A DNA stretch of 41,252 bases from Nocardioidaceae bacterium (GCA_013697585.1 JACCWP010000207.1:1-41252); one strand, 5' to 3'; positions 19,407-30,062 are shown, counted from the first letter of the stretch. Notes: generated by a model not told the origin, from the letters alone. Translations and numbers: made by a program.

Positions 19407-19853
19407 GTGCTCACCGTCGACCCAGAGATCGCGGCAGCGATCATCGCCCACGCCCGCCGCGATCATCCCGATGAGGCGTGTGGGGTGGTCGCCGGGCCGG
19501 CAGGCAGCGACCAGGCAATCCGGCACGTGCCGATGCTCAACGCCGCGATGTCGCCGACGTTCTACGAGTTTGACTCGGCTGAGCTGCTCCGCCTCTACCA
19601 GGACCTGGAAGCCCGCGACGAGGAGCCGGTGGTCATCTACCACTCGCACACCGCGACCAAGGCGTATCCGTCGCGTACCGACATTGCCCTTGCACAAGAG
19701 CCTGGCGCGCACTACGTGCTGGTGTCGACGGCCGACGGCGCACACGAGGGCGACGGACCGCTGCCCCTGCGGTCGTACCGCATCGTGGACGGCGAGGTGA
19801 CCGAGGAGGAGGTCCGCGTCGGAGAGCCCGCGGGGAGCGACCGTACGGAATGA
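19407..19853 (+). CDS. mec: JAMM/MPN+ metalloprotease releasing cysteine from CysO
   Basis: 148 residues from a GTG. The zinc motif is complete: Glu in HPDEACGVVAG, then YHSHTATKAYPSRTD with H79, H81 and D92 at the exact JAMM spacing (HxH, ten residues, D). Followed by cysO and cysM in the same order as Rv1334-Rv1336, where the homologue cleaves the CysO-cysteine adduct to free cysteine. 52 bases separate it from cysO. Function is assigned with high confidence by motif and context together. Confidence 0.93.
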   Translation: MLTVDPEIAAAIIAHARRDHPDEACGVVAGPAGSDQAIRHVPMLNAAMSPTFYEFDSAELLRLYQDLEARDEEPVVIYHSHTATKAYPSRTDIALAQEPGAHYVLVSTADGAHEGDGPLPLRSYRIVDGEVTEEEVRVGEPAGSDRTE

Positions 19854-19905
19854 AGCAACCGTTTGGCGCGCTCTCACCCGGTGGGCGACGAACGAAGGAG
19901 CTGTG

Positions 19906-21142
<1,237 letters not shown>

Positions 21143-21224
21143 GCCCGGGGACCTGCAGCCCACCCACAGGCACCTCCCCAGCGAACGGTGCGCCTCCCCA
21201 GCGTTGTTTCGCCGGGGGAGGGCA

Positions 21225-21250
21225 CTTTTCGCTGGTGAGCCAGCGAAAAG
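21225..21250. terminator. Bidirectional terminator hairpin after cysM
   Basis: CTTTTCGCTGG, loop TGAG, CCAGCGAAAAG: a perfect 11-bp stem between convergent cysM and the minus-strand gene ending at 21260. The stem ends carry short T/A runs on each strand, so it can act both ways. Just upstream, CCTCCCCAGCG occurs twice (about 21171 and 21191), another small repeat. Confidence 0.75.
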
Positions 21251-21259
21251 CGCAGGGCG

Positions 21260-22630
21260 TCAGCGGGACATCACCACCACGTCGCCGTGGGTGCCGTAGC
21301 CCAGCACCCGCTCGCCCCAGGCGGTCCCGTCGAAGGTGACCAGCAGCTCGCGACCCAGCGCCGAGCCCGCCGGCAGCGGCACGACCTGCGGGTGCGGGAT
21401 GTTGCTGAGGTACGGTGCGGCCAACTCACCGACCCGCTGCATGCCGAGGTCGTACGCGGGGTAGCGACAGGCCCGCCCGTCGCTGGCGAGCAGTCGCCAG
21501 GCGCCGTCGAGCCGGGTGAGCATCGGGCCCTCGCACTGGTCGAGCGAGGTGTCGGAGCCGACGAGCGCGAGGTCCTCCCCGCGCGAGCCGCCAATCGGGC
21601 CGACCGCCAACGCCGGGCGGAAGCTGAAGGGTTGCTGCGACGGGCTCTCCACGAAGGCCACGTGCCAGCGCCCGTCGATCACCGTCGCCGCCGGGTCCCA
21701 CGCGCTGTGCGGCGTGGGCAGGCTCAGCGGCACGGTGTCGAGCACGTGCTCGCCGTGCAGCACGTCGAGGTCCGCGGACGTCTGCCGCACATGCACACCG
21801 ACCTCCGGGGTGAAGTCGCCCCACGAGCTGGTGGCTATCCAGCAGCGACCGGCATCGGGGTCGACGACGACCTGCCCCGCGTGGTCGCCGAGCAGCAACC
21901 CGTCGCGGCGCGAGAACAGGTGCCCCACCTGGGTCAGCCGCTCGGGCGCCGCCAGGTCGAGGGTGAACACCCCCCAGTGCGCGGCCGGGAAGAATCCCGG
22001 ACCGGCGCACGTCATCGTCAGGTAGACGGCACCGTCGATGACGTACGGCGTCCCGTCGGCGAGCTGCACCAGATGGGGGTCGCGAACCCCGGTCATGCCC
22101 CAGGTCCCGCAGCGCGCGCCGCGCAGCACGAGGTCACCGCGTTCCGGCTGAGCCGGTCCCCAGGCGAAGTTGTGGCGGGCGAGAGTGGTGGGCACCCGCA
22201 GATCGACGAGCGCTGCGACCCGGTCCCGCTCGGACACGACCGGGACCCAGCCCGCGCCGACGTCGGCGAGACCGGTGACGCGGTTCTCGCAGACCACGAA
22301 GGCGACCCGCTGCGGCACCCCGCCGCGCAGCCGGCGGCGCCGGACCACCGTCGGGCGGCCGTCGGTAGTCACGGTGACGCTCAGCGCGGCTCGCGCGGGC
22401 TCGTACGTGACCTGAACCCCGTCGCCGCCAGCGGTCAGCAGCCCGGCCGCGGCGCCGCCGACCCCGACCTCCGCCAGCTCGAGCTCCACCGCCGCAAAGG
22501 GCGCGACCGGTGACGAGTCACTGACGTACTGGCCGGTTGGCCCGGGCCCGGCGACGGCGCGCTCGAACCCCGGGGACACCACCGCGAACGGTCGGAAGCG
22601 CCGCATGATCGCAAACGGGTCCGACTTCAT
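21260..22630 (-). CDS. Protein of unknown function, GH43-like five-blade propeller pattern
   Basis: 456 residues from an ATG at 22630 (48 bases inside the longest frame; chosen because it avoids overlap with the divergent gene). No signal peptide. The second half shows spaced blocks reminiscent of GH43/GH32-type five-bladed propellers: VRDPHLVQLADGTPYVIDGA, SAWDPAATVIDGRWHVAFVE and DQCEGPMLTRLDGAWRLLAS, with an Asp, an Asp and a Glu in roughly the positions of the catalytic triad. The N-terminal 180 residues are strand-rich and unplaced. I do not recognise a named family and would not call it a glycosidase. It sits within the cys-murI block where M. tuberculosis has a rhomboid gene. Confidence 0.65.
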   Translation of the reverse strand: MKSDPFAIMRRFRPFAVVSPGFERAVAGPGPTGQYVSDSSPVAPFAAVELELAEVGVGGAAAGLLTAGGDGVQVTYEPARAALSVTVTTDGRPTVVRRRRLRGGVPQRVAFVVCENRVTGLADVGAGWVPVVSERDRVAALVDLRVPTTLARHNFAWGPAQPERGDLVLRGARCGTWGMTGVRDPHLVQLADGTPYVIDGAVYLTMTCAGPGFFPAAHWGVFTLDLAAPERLTQVGHLFSRRDGLLLGDHAGQVVVDPDAGRCWIATSSWGDFTPEVGVHVRQTSADLDVLHGEHVLDTVPLSLPTPHSAWDPAATVIDGRWHVAFVESPSQQPFSFRPALAVGPIGGSRGEDLALVGSDTSLDQCEGPMLTRLDGAWRLLASDGRACRYPAYDLGMQRVGELAAPYLSNIPHPQVVPLPAGSALGRELLVTFDGTAWGERVLGYGTHGDVVVMSR

Positions 22631-22697
22631 CCTTGGCAGGCTATCGAGCGACAGGGCGCGAGCGGCCGGAGTTGGCATCCGCGGTTACGCTGCGTGC

Positions 22698-23693
22698 GTG
22701 CGCGAGTTGGTCGTCTTCACCGGCAGCGCCCACCCAGACCTCGCCCGACGCATCTGCGCCGGGCTCGGCGTGCCACTCGCACCGGCCGACGTGATCCGGT
22801 TCAGCAACGACTGCCTGCAGGTTCAGCTGCACGCCAACTGCCGGCAGCGCGACGTCTACGTGGTGCAGCCGCTGGTGCCGCCCACCCAGGACCACCTGAT
22901 GGAGCTGCTGCTCATGCTGGACGCGGCGCGCGGCGCCTCCGCAGCCCAGGTGACGGCGGTGATCCCGCACTACGCGTACGCGCGGTCGGACAAGAAGGAC
23001 TCGTCGCGCATCTCGATCGGCGGGCGGCTGGTCGCGGACATGCTGGTCGCGGCCGGCGCCGACCGGGTGTTGACGATGACCCTGCACGCCCCGCAGGTGC
23101 ACGGGTTCTTCTCCGTGCCGGTCGACCACCTCACCGCCATCGGCGAGCTGGCCGACCACTTCCGTGGCCGCGACCTCTCGGGCACGGTCGTGGTGTCGCC
23201 CGACCTCGGCAACGCCAAGACCGCCACGCAGTTCGCCCGGCTGCTCGGCCTGCCCGTGGCCGCGGGCAGCAAGCAGCGGCTCACCGACGACCGGGTCGTG
23301 GTCGACACGATCGTCGGCGACGTGTCCGGCCTCAAGGCGATCGTCCTCGACGACGAGATCGCGACCGGCAGCTCGATCGTCGAGCTGCTCGACCGGCTGG
23401 GCGCCGAGGGCTGCCACGAGGCAGCCATCGCCTGCACGCACGGCCTGTTCACCGGCAAGGCGCAGGCCCGTCTGTCGGGGCATCCGCAGATCACCGAGGT
23501 CGTGACGACCGACACCGTGCCGGCGCCCACGCACTGGCCCGACCTGCAGGTGCGTTCGGTCTCGGGCCTGTTCGCCGAGGCGATCGGCCGCATCCACGAG
23601 GGCACCTCGATCAGCAGCCTGTTCGACGGGGTCGACCCGATGCTCGGGCCCCCACAGCCGAGGCTGCCCTTCGACGAGCCCGTCCAGCCGTGA
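22698..23693 (+). CDS. Ribose-phosphate pyrophosphokinase-like protein (divergent PRPP synthetase paralogue)
   Basis: 331 residues, GTG start. The two-domain PRPP-synthetase fold is evident: LVVFTGSAHPDLARRICAGL, IPHYAYARSDKKDSSRISIG (ATP/ribose-phosphate site, normally YARQDRK), TMTLHAPQVHGFFSVPVDHL, VVVSPDLGNAKTATQFARLL and a Lys in AGSKQRLTDD that matches the catalytic flexible-loop Lys. The ribose-5-phosphate/PRPP loop reads VLDDEIATGSSIVE where housekeeping enzymes have VDDMIDTGGT, so the conserved Asp and Gly of the loop are changed. It may make PRPP with altered control or act on another sugar phosphate. It precedes murI by 24 bases, on the same strand. Confidence 0.82.
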   Translation: MRELVVFTGSAHPDLARRICAGLGVPLAPADVIRFSNDCLQVQLHANCRQRDVYVVQPLVPPTQDHLMELLLMLDAARGASAAQVTAVIPHYAYARSDKKDSSRISIGGRLVADMLVAAGADRVLTMTLHAPQVHGFFSVPVDHLTAIGELADHFRGRDLSGTVVVSPDLGNAKTATQFARLLGLPVAAGSKQRLTDDRVVVDTIVGDVSGLKAIVLDDEIATGSSIVELLDRLGAEGCHEAAIACTHGLFTGKAQARLSGHPQITEVVTTDTVPAPTHWPDLQVRSVSGLFAEAIGRIHEGTSISSLFDGVDPMLGPPQPRLPFDEPVQP

Positions 23694-23717
23694 CCGCCGG
23701 CCCGTACGCTCGTCTCC

Positions 23718-24548
23718 GTGACGGACGCACCCCTGGGGATCTTTGACTCGGGCTTCGGTGGGCTGAGCGTCGTTCGCGCCGTGCTCGACCAGCTGCCGCA
23801 CGAGCCCGTCGTCTATCTGGGTGACACTGCGCGCCAGCCGTACGGTCCCCAGCCGCTGGCCGACGTACGCGAGTACGCCCTGGAGTGCCTCGACCACCTG
23901 GTGGCGTTGGGGGTCAAGGCGCTGGTGATCGCCTGCAACTCCGCCAGTGCGGCGGTGTTGCGGGACGCGCGCGAACGCTACGACGTGCCGGTCGTCGAGG
24001 TCATCCTGCCGGCCACGCGGCGCGCCGTCGCCGCCACGAGGACAGGGCGGGTCGGGGTCATCTGCACCCGCGCGACTGCTGACTCGATGGCCTACGACGA
24101 CGCGTTCGCAGCGGCTCCGCACGTCCGCCTGCACACGCGGGCATGTCCGCGGTTCGTCGAGCTCGTCGAGCAGGGCGTGACCAGCGGGCCGGAGCTGCTG
24201 GCGGTAACGCACGAGTACCTCGACCCGTTGGTCTCCGCCGACGTCGACACACTCATCCTCGGGTGCACCCACTACCCGCTCCTGACGGGAGCCATCTCCT
24301 ACGCGATGGGCAACAGCGTGACGCTGGTCAACAGTGCCGACGAGACCGCCAAGGATGTCTACCGGGTCCTCCTGCGCGACGGCCTCGAGCGCGACCCGGC
24401 GCTGCCGGGGCCTGCGCACCACTTCCTCACGACGGGAAGCCCAGCGGAGTTTCGCGAGCTGGGGCGGCGTTTCCTCGGACCCGTGCTTGACGACGTGCAC
24501 CAGTTCGCCTGGCAGCTCGCCGCTGGTGTCGGGGGCTCGCCCCGGTGA
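23718..24548 (+). CDS. murI: Glutamate racemase
   Basis: Interconverts L- and D-glutamate for peptidoglycan. 276 residues starting [20 protein letters not shown], with both catalytic cysteines: C73 in [11 protein letters not shown] and C183 in [22 protein letters not shown] is the family's phosphate/carboxylate-binding segment. The stop overlaps the next gene by four bases. In M. tuberculosis murI (Rv1338) has the same position. Confidence 0.96.
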   Translation: MTDAPLGIFDSGFGGLSVVRAVLDQLPHEPVVYLGDTARQPYGPQPLADVREYALECLDHLVALGVKALVIACNSASAAVLRDARERYDVPVVEVILPATRRAVAATRTGRVGVICTRATADSMAYDDAFAAAPHVRLHTRACPRFVELVEQGVTSGPELLAVTHEYLDPLVSADVDTLILGCTHYPLLTGAISYAMGNSVTLVNSADETAKDVYRVLLRDGLERDPALPGPAHHFLTTGSPAEFRELGRRFLGPVLDDVHQFAWQLAAGVGGSPR

Positions 24549-25306
24549 AGCTCACGATCGTGGGGTGCTCGGGCTCGTTCCCGGGGCCGGACTCGGCGGC
24601 CAGCTGCTATCTGCTGCAGGCGCCCTGGAACGGCGGGACGTACGCGCTCGTGGTCGACCTCGGCAACGGTGCACTGGGGGCACTGCAACGCCACGTTGAC
24701 CTGGTCGACGTCGGCGCCGTCGCGTTGAGCCATCTGCACGCCGACCACTGTCTCGACCTCGCTCCCTATCACGTGGTCCGCCGCTTTCACCCCCGCGGCC
24801 CGTTGCCGGTGCTGCGGGTGGTGGGACCCGCCGGTACCGCGAGCCGGGTCGCGCACGCTGCTGGCGTCGACGAGCGCGCGGAGGGCAAGACTGTTTTCGA
24901 CTTCGCCACCTGGCAGGCAGGTGTGCCGGTCGCGCTGGGGCCGTTCATGGTGACACCGGCGCGCGTGACGCACCCAGTGGAGACCTACGCCCTGCGGATC
25001 GAGCACGACGGCAAGGTGCTGGTCTATTCCGGCGACACCGCGCCGTCGTCGGCGCTGGTCGAGCTCGCCCGCGACGCCGACCTGTTGCTCTGCGAGGCGT
25101 CGTTCGTGGAGGGGGCCGACAACCCGCCCGACATCCACCTCACCGGCCACGAGGCCGGCCAGCACGCGCACCGAGCCGACGTCGGACTGCTGGTGCTCAC
25201 GCACGTCCCGCCCTGGCACGACACTCAGCAGGCCCTGGCCGAGGCCGCCCTCGGGTACGCCGGCCCGATCGAGCTGGCCCACCCCGGCGCCGTCTACACC
25301 GTCTGA
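24545..25306 (+). CDS. MBL-fold hydrolase, Rv1339-like (probable cyclic-nucleotide phosphodiesterase)
   Basis: 253 residues. The metallo-beta-lactamase metal motif [12 protein letters not shown] is intact, with [16 protein letters not shown] carrying the bridging Asp and a late His in [10 protein letters not shown]. Overlap with murI and synteny identify it as the counterpart of Rv1339, which has been reported as an atypical class II cyclic-AMP phosphodiesterase; that activity is transferred by homology and is not provable here. Canonically rph and rdgB follow directly on the same strand; here they are 4 kb away on the other strand. Confidence 0.88.
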   Translation: MKLTIVGCSGSFPGPDSAASCYLLQAPWNGGTYALVVDLGNGALGALQRHVDLVDVGAVALSHLHADHCLDLAPYHVVRRFHPRGPLPVLRVVGPAGTASRVAHAAGVDERAEGKTVFDFATWQAGVPVALGPFMVTPARVTHPVETYALRIEHDGKVLVYSGDTAPSSALVELARDADLLLCEASFVEGADNPPDIHLTGHEAGQHAHRADVGLLVLTHVPPWHDTQQALAEAALGYAGPIELAHPGAVYTV

Positions 25307-25307
25307 C

Positions 25308-25435
25308 GATCAGCGGCTGGCGGTTGCGCGGTCAGCGGCTGCCGGTTGCGCGGTCAGCGGCTGGTGGTTGCGCGGTCAGCGGCTGGCGGTTGCGCGGTCA
25401 GCGGCTGGCGGTTGCGTGGTCAGCGAGTCGTGGTG
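25308..25435. repeat. 22-bp tandem repeat array B
   Basis: Five full copies (25308, 25330, 25352, 25374, 25396) and a broken sixth of the same 22-base unit as array A (GGTCAGCGGCT start, GGTTGCGC end), in the same orientation. The first copy starts GATCAGCGGCT. It begins one base after the stop of the MBL gene. As in array A, the last copy degenerates from GGTCAGCGAG onward. Confidence 0.95.
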
Positions 25436-25487
25436 ATGGGGTCAGCCAGTTGCTGCTGTCTGAGCACTCAGAGGCCGGTCCCCAAGT

Positions 25488-25507
25488 CTTGACTCATTCC
25501 GAAAAAC
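25488..25507 (+). promoter_or_regulatory. Probable FurA operator/promoter of fur-katA
   Basis: TTGACTCATTCCGAAAAA precedes fur by about 20 bases. It holds a good -35 box (TTGACT) and resembles the AT-rich FurA-type box of mycobacterial furA-katG promoters. A second inverted repeat, TCTGAG-CA-CTCAGA, lies just upstream at 25459-25472. Autoregulation is inferred from these and gene order. Confidence 0.55.
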
Positions 25508-25525
25508 GCGGGAGCCTGGCCAGCC

Positions 25526-25993
25526 ATGACCCCACCGCCCGTCGATCCGGACGCTGCGGCGCTGCGTTCCCTGCGCGGTGCCGGGCTTCGAGTAACGAGG
25601 CCGCGCAGGGCAGTCCTGGCGTGGCTCGTGGGTCACCCGCACTCCACGGCGGACGCAGTCGGAGCTGGCGTCCGTGAGCAGCTCGGGTCCGTGTCGACGC
25701 AGGCCGTCTATGACGTGCTTGCGGCGTGTACCACCGCCGGTCTCGTACGCAGGATCGAGCCCGCGGGTCACCCTGCCCGGTTCGAGCGACGCGCAGGCGA
25801 CAACCACCATCACGTCGTCTGTCGCGGATGCGGCCGGACCGAGGACGTCGACTGCGTAGTCGGCGCACCGCCCTGCATCACGCCCGTCAGCGACCACGGC
25901 TTCGCGGTCGAGGAGGCAGAGGTCACTTTTTGGGGCCGTTGCCCCGCCTGCACGCGACAGCAGTCCCACTACGAACAGGAGGCACGGCAGTGA
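25526..25993 (+). CDS. Fur-family peroxide-type regulator (FurA/CatR-like)
   Basis: 155 residues. Winged helix: [20 protein letters not shown] and [20 protein letters not shown]. Metal region: [19 protein letters not shown] and a C-terminal CPAC, so both Cys pairs of the structural zinc site are present. It overlaps the catalase gene by four bases, the classical arrangement in which FurA represses its own operon until peroxide oxidises it. This pair sits in an accessory block between the Rv1339-like gene and the tRNA. Confidence 0.92.
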   Translation: MTPPPVDPDAAALRSLRGAGLRVTRPRRAVLAWLVGHPHSTADAVGAGVREQLGSVSTQAVYDVLAACTTAGLVRRIEPAGHPARFERRAGDNHHHVVCRGCGRTEDVDCVVGAPPCITPVSDHGFAVEEAEVTFWGRCPACTRQQSHYEQEARQ

Positions 25994-27444
25994 CCAACAG
26001 CGAGCCCAAGCCGACGACCACAGATGCCGGCAACCCGGTAGCGAGTGACGAGCACTCGCTCACGGTCGGTCCCGATGGTCCGATCCTGCTCCAGGACCAC
26101 TACCTGATCGAGCAGATGGCGCAGTTCAACCGGGAGCGGATCCCCGAGCGCCAGCCGCATGCCAAAGGGGGTGGCGCGTTCGGCGTGTTCGAGGTGACGA
26201 ACGACGTGAGCGCCTACACGAAAGCGGCCGTGTTCCAGCCGGACACCAGTACGGAGCTCTTGATCCGGTTCTCCACGGTGGCAGGCGAGCGGGGCAGTCC
26301 CGACACTTGGCGCGACCCGCGCGGCTTCTCGGTGAAGCTCTACACCACGGACGGCAACCTGGACATCGTCGGCAACAACACCCCGGTCTTCTTCATCCGC
26401 GACCCGCTGAAGTTTCAGCACTTCATCCGTTCGCAGAAGCGTCGCGCGAACAACAACCTGCGCGACCACGACATGCAGTGGGACTTCTGGACGCTGTCGC
26501 CGGAGTCGGCGCATCAGGTGACGTGGTTGATGGGTGACCGGGGCATCCCGAAGACCTGGCGACACATGAACGGCTACTCGAGCCACACGTACATGTGGGT
26601 CAACGCCGCGGGCGAGCGGTTCTGGGTCAAGTACCACTTCAAGACCGACCAAGGCATCGACTACCTCATCCAGCAGGACGCCGACGACCTCGCGGGCACC
26701 GATGGCGACTACCACCAGCGCGACCTCTACCAGGCCATCGAGACCGGGAACCACCCCAGCTGGACCTTGAACATGCAGATCATGCCGTTCGAGGACGCCA
26801 AGACCTACCGGTTCAACCCGTTCGACCTGACCAAGGTGTGGCCGCACAGCGACTACCCGCTCGTGCCGGTGGGCCGGATGACGCTCAACCGGAACGTGAG
26901 CGACTACCACACCGAGATGGAGCAGGCGGCGTTCCAGCCGAACAACATGGTCCCCGGCACCGGCCTGAGCCCGGACAAGATGCTGCTGGCCCGCGGCTTC
27001 TCGTACGCGGACGCGCACCGGGCGCGGCTCGGGGTGAACTACCAGCAGATCCCGGTCAACGCGCCCAAGTCGCCGGTGCACAGCTATTCGAAGGATGGGC
27101 TGATGCGCGTGCAGAACGTCACCGACCCGGTGTACGCGCCGAACTCGTACGGCGGCCCGCAGGCCGACGCGGCGAGATACCCCGAGGCCGGGGTGTGGGC
27201 GAGCGACGGCGAGATGGTGCGCTCGGCCTACACCCTGCGCCAGGACGACGACGACTGGGGCCAGGCCGGGACCATGGTCCGCGAGGTGCTTGACGACGCG
27301 GCGCGGGAACGGTTGGCGAACAACGTCATCGGTCACCTGCTCGACGGGGTGAGCGAGCCGGTCCTCGCCCGCGCCTTCGAGTACTGGCGCAACGTGGACA
27401 AGCAGCTCGGGGACAAGATCGAGAATGGAGTGCGCGCCGGGTAG
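25990..27444 (+). CDS. katA: Haem catalase, clade 3 (small subunit)
   Basis: Splits hydrogen peroxide to water and oxygen. 484 residues from a GTG overlapping fur. Catalytic H58 in [20 protein letters not shown], catalytic Asn (N130) in [18 protein letters not shown] and haem-ligand Y339 in [14 protein letters not shown] are all present. The length and lack of a C-terminal flavodoxin-like domain make it a small-subunit enzyme. Co-expressed with the upstream Fur. Codon use is similar to the neighbouring genes. Confidence 0.96.
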   Translation: MTNSEPKPTTTDAGNPVASDEHSLTVGPDGPILLQDHYLIEQMAQFNRERIPERQPHAKGGGAFGVFEVTNDVSAYTKAAVFQPDTSTELLIRFSTVAGERGSPDTWRDPRGFSVKLYTTDGNLDIVGNNTPVFFIRDPLKFQHFIRSQKRRANNNLRDHDMQWDFWTLSPESAHQVTWLMGDRGIPKTWRHMNGYSSHTYMWVNAAGERFWVKYHFKTDQGIDYLIQQDADDLAGTDGDYHQRDLYQAIETGNHPSWTLNMQIMPFEDAKTYRFNPFDLTKVWPHSDYPLVPVGRMTLNRNVSDYHTEMEQAAFQPNNMVPGTGLSPDKMLLARGFSYADAHRARLGVNYQQIPVNAPKSPVHSYSKDGLMRVQNVTDPVYAPNSYGGPQADAARYPEAGVWASDGEMVRSAYTLRQDDDDWGQAGTMVREVLDDAARERLANNVIGHLLDGVSEPVLARAFEYWRNVDKQLGDKIENGVRAG

Positions 27445-27468
27445 GGCGGGGATGCCGGCGACGCGGAG

Positions 27469-27492
27469 CCCCCGCCAGATCTGGGGCGGGGG
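27469..27492. terminator. GC-rich hairpin after katA
   Basis: CCCCCGCC, an 8-base loop, GGCGGGGG: an 8-bp perfect stem 25 bases after the katA stop and before the convergent tfoX remnant stop. Confidence 0.55.
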
Positions 27493-27498
27493 GTGCCG

Positions 27499-27832
27499 CT
27501 ACTTGCGTGGCAGAGATCGGGCGTAGGTGACGCCGTGGCTTACCCAGCGCCGCAGCTCGTCGTCGGTCCTCGACAGCCCGGGCCTCGACGCGAAGCCACC
27601 CGTCCATCTCTCGGCCGTGCATCTCGAAGCGGCGTACGTGTGGCTCGCTGACCAGCAACTCGGTGTCAGCCGGATCGATGCGCAGCAGCAGACCTCCCGT
27701 GCTGCTGGCACTCACGGCCATGTTGCCGTGGATCAGGAACGCGAGTCCGCCGAACATGCGCTTCTCGTCCACGCCGCGTTCAGCCGCGACGACCTGGCGG
27801 ACCCGGGTTGCCAGCTCGACGTCGTACGCCAT
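27499..27832 (-). pseudogene. TfoX N-terminal domain protein, frameshifted
   Basis: Starts MAYDVELATRVRQVVAAERG and continues EKRMFGGLAFLIHGNMAVSA and LLVSEPHVRRFEMHGREMDG, the TfoX_N fold. After WLRVEA (about 27590) the frame goes astray, and the proper ending TDDELRRWVSHGVTYARSLP followed by RK and a stop is found in another frame. One short indel near 27570-27590 explains this. As a single-domain protein of about 110 residues it would otherwise be complete. Function of such stand-alone domains is not well defined. Confidence 0.7.
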
Positions 27833-27956
27833 GACGGGAGTCTCTCGCAGCCGCCGATGGCCGGCGCTGGCAACCGTCGACACCCCTGCCGCCCACGAAG
27901 CCAGCCGGTTGCGCCCCACCGCCCGCTGATGTGGGTGACCTGGCCTAGCCTCGGCC

Positions 27957-28466
27957 GACGGCCCGGTCGTCCTCGTCGGGCACTCCGGCGGCGGCGCGAT
28001 CGCCCACGCCGCGGTCGACGCGCGGCCGGACCGTGTCGCGCGCGTCGTTCACGTCGACAGCGGCCCGCTGGGCGATGGCGGCGTCACATCAACGACGAGT
28101 TCCCGGCCGAGAATGGCGAGGTCCCGCTGCCGGACTGGTCGCTCTTCGAGGAGGAAGACCTCGTCGACCTCGACGACGGGCTGCGTGCGGCGTTCCGCGA
28201 GCGCGCAATCCCGTCACCCGTGCATGTCACGAGCGACCCGCAGCAGCTCTGCGACGAGCGTCGCTACGATCCCCGTCACGGTCATCGCGTGCGAGTTCTC
28301 GAGCGTGGTGTTCCGGGCGTGGATGGCGCAGGGACATCCCTACGTGCGCGAGCTCGCGAAGATCCGCGATGTCGAATACATCGACCTGCCCACGGGCCAC
28401 TGGCCGCAGTTCACCCGGCCCGAGGAGCTCGGGCGGGCGATCCTCACGGGCGTCGGTTCCGCCTGA
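27957..28466 (+). pseudogene. Alpha/beta hydrolase, truncated and twice frameshifted
   Basis: Three frames must be joined. First GPVVLVGHSGGGAIAHAAVD with the nucleophile elbow GHSGGG; then, after a shift near 28085, INDEFPAENGEVPLPDWSLF to QQLCDERRYD; then, after a shift near 28268, IPVTVIACEFSSVVFRAWMA to YIDLPTGHWPQFTRPEELGR, with the C-terminal His. The first 60 or so residues expected before the elbow are missing. The likely active enzyme was an esterase-like hydrolase; this copy is dead. It lies between katA and the tRNA. Confidence 0.7.
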
Positions 28467-28601
28467 CCACTCCAAGCACGATCGGCCGGGGGGGGGGTCG
28501 TCTTCGTTGCCCGGGCTCGACCCGAGCACACCGGAAGGCTTCCGTGAGGTCATCACGGTGGCCACCCCGTGTCCGTGACCCACACTGGCGTCGCGATGAC
28601 G

Positions 28602-28675
28602 TGGGGCCGGTGAGACTCGAACTCACACTGGCACGGACCTAAACCGTGTGCCTCTGCCGGTTGGGCTACGACCCC
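28602..28675 (-). tRNA. tRNA with UAG anticodon (Leu by code) but a class I body
   Basis: The minus strand folds as a cloverleaf: acceptor GGGGTCG/CGGCCCC (7 pairs with one G-T), D arm about GCCC/AGGC, anticodon stem CACGG/CCGTG around loop TTTAGGT (anticodon TAG), T arm GTGAG-TTCGAGT-CTCAC and discriminator A. Total 74 bases, no encoded CCA. The variable loop is only five bases (CCAGT), whereas bacterial leucine tRNAs have a long variable arm. UAG would read CUA (Leu), a rare codon in such GC-rich DNA. The fold is sound; the amino acid it carries is uncertain. It follows rdgB by 27 bases on the same strand. Confidence 0.8.
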
Positions 28676-28702
28676 GCGGTCGTCCATCGTAGGGCGGTCG
28701 GT

Positions 28703-29311
28703 TCACGCCACCGCGCGTACAAGCAACGGCGTCATCGTCCGCAGAGCCTGGCCACGGTGGCTGATCGCGTCCTTGTCGGCCGGGTCGAGCTCGCCGTTGC
28801 TCTGCGTCTGGCCGTCGGCGACGAACAGCGGGTCGTATCCGAAGCCCGCCTCGCCGCGAACCGTCCTCAGCAGGCGCCCGCGCAGCACCCCCACCTCGAC
28901 CCACTCATCGCCGGAAGGCAGCACCAGCGCGGCAGCACACCGGAACTGCGCGCCGCGCCGCTCGTCGGGCACTTCCTTGGTCTGCGCGAGCAGCAGCGCG
29001 TTGTTGGCAGCATCGTCGCGCTCGCGTCCCGACCAACGTGCGGACAGCACGCCCGGCATTCCGTTCAGGGCGTCGACGCAGATGCCCGAGTCGTCGGCGA
29101 GGGACACCAGCCCGGTCGCAGCGCAGGCTGCCCGGGCCTTGAGCAACGCATTTCCCTCGAATGTCGGCTCGGTCTCGGGCGGTTCGTCGTACCGTGCCAC
29201 GTCCTCGAGGCCGACCACCTCGATGTGTGGGGCGGCGGGTGCCAGGATCCGTCGCAGCTCGGCGCGCTTGTGCGCGTTCCTGGTGGCGATCAGCACCCGG
29301 CCTACGGTCAC
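28703..29311 (-). CDS. rdgB: Non-canonical purine NTP pyrophosphatase (Ham1/RdgB)
   Basis: Removes ITP, dITP and XTP from the nucleotide pool. 202 residues: [18 protein letters not shown] (substrate-binding N-terminus), [15 protein letters not shown]-type segment seen as [20 protein letters not shown], catalytic [20 protein letters not shown] and [15 protein letters not shown], ending [10 protein letters not shown]. Start overlaps the rph stop by four bases. The rph-rdgB pair runs opposite to the murI-MBL genes, unlike M. tuberculosis Rv1340-Rv1341. Confidence 0.95.
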   Translation of the reverse strand: MTVGRVLIATRNAHKRAELRRILAPAAPHIEVVGLEDVARYDEPPETEPTFEGNALLKARAACAATGLVSLADDSGICVDALNGMPGVLSARWSGRERDDAANNALLLAQTKEVPDERRGAQFRCAAALVLPSGDEWVEVGVLRGRLLRTVRGEAGFGYDPLFVADGQTQSNGELDPADKDAISHRGQALRTMTPLLVRAVA

Positions 29312-30036
29312 TGCGCAGCCAGGGCATCACGCTGTCGCCGGGTCAGCTCCGCGCAGCCGGCCTCGGCCAACGCCAGGAGGTCGTCGAGCAGCGTGCGGTC
29401 GAAGGGCTCGGCCTCGGCCGTGCCCTGCACCTCCACGAAGCGGCCGTCGCCGGTCATGACCACGTTCATGTCGGTGTCCGCGTTGATGTCCTCGGTGTAC
29501 TCCAGGTCGAGCACCGGCGCCCCGCCGACCACCCCGACCGACACGGCTGCCACCGAGCGCGGCAGCGGGTCGCCCCGCACGGCGCCGCGCGTACGCAGCG
29601 TGTCCACCGCGTCTGCCAGCGCCACGTAGGCACCGGTGATCGCCGCCGTACGCGTGCCTCCGTCTGCCTGCAACACGTCGCAGTCGAGGACGATGGTGTT
29701 CTCGCCGAGCGCGGAGAGGTCGATCGCCGCCCGTAACGAGCGACCGATGAGGCGAGAGATCTCGTGCGTGCGGCCGCCGATCTTGCCGCGGACCGATTCA
29801 CGGTCGGACCGGGTATGCGTCGAGCGGGGCAGCATCGCGTACTCCGCGGTGACCCAACCCAGGCCCGATCCGCGTCGCCAACGCGGCACGCCCTCGGTGG
29901 CGCTGGCCGCGCACAACACCCGGGTCGCGCCGAACTCGATCAGGACCGACCCCTCGGCGTTGTCCAGCCAGCTCCGGGTGATGCGCACCTCGCGGAGGTG
30001 GTCGGCGGCGCGGCCCCCAGGTCTCGAAGCGGTCAT
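29308..30036 (-). CDS. rph: Ribonuclease PH
   Basis: Phosphorolytic 3'-5' exoribonuclease trimming tRNA ends. 242 residues, beginning [20 protein letters not shown], with [40 protein letters not shown] (phosphate site) and [40 protein letters not shown]. Full length. First gene of the rph-rdgB unit. Its start lies 27 bases from repeat array C. Confidence 0.96.
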   Translation of the reverse strand: MTASRPGGRAADHLREVRITRSWLDNAEGSVLIEFGATRVLCAASATEGVPRWRRGSGLGWVTAEYAMLPRSTHTRSDRESVRGKIGGRTHEISRLIGRSLRAAIDLSALGENTIVLDCDVLQADGGTRTAAITGAYVALADAVDTLRTRGAVRGDPLPRSVAAVSVGVVGGAPVLDLEYTEDINADTDMNVVMTGDGRFVEVQGTAEAEPFDRTLLDDLLALAEAGCAELTRRQRDALAAQ

Positions 30037-30062
30037 GCCGGGACCCTATCCGCGACCATTGG

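Noticed and set aside
22641-24500. 619-codon minus-strand frame opposite the prs-like and murI genes
   Set aside because: Composition-driven open frame; both plus-strand proteins carry full catalytic motifs.
25308-28601. Insertion by a tRNA-targeting integrase
   Set aside because: No integrase gene and no visible duplicate of the tRNA 3' end near 25300, so an integrative element is not supported.
28602-28675. Amber-suppressor tRNA
   Set aside because: The anticodon is UAG, which pairs with CUA; a suppressor of UAG codons needs CUA as anticodon.
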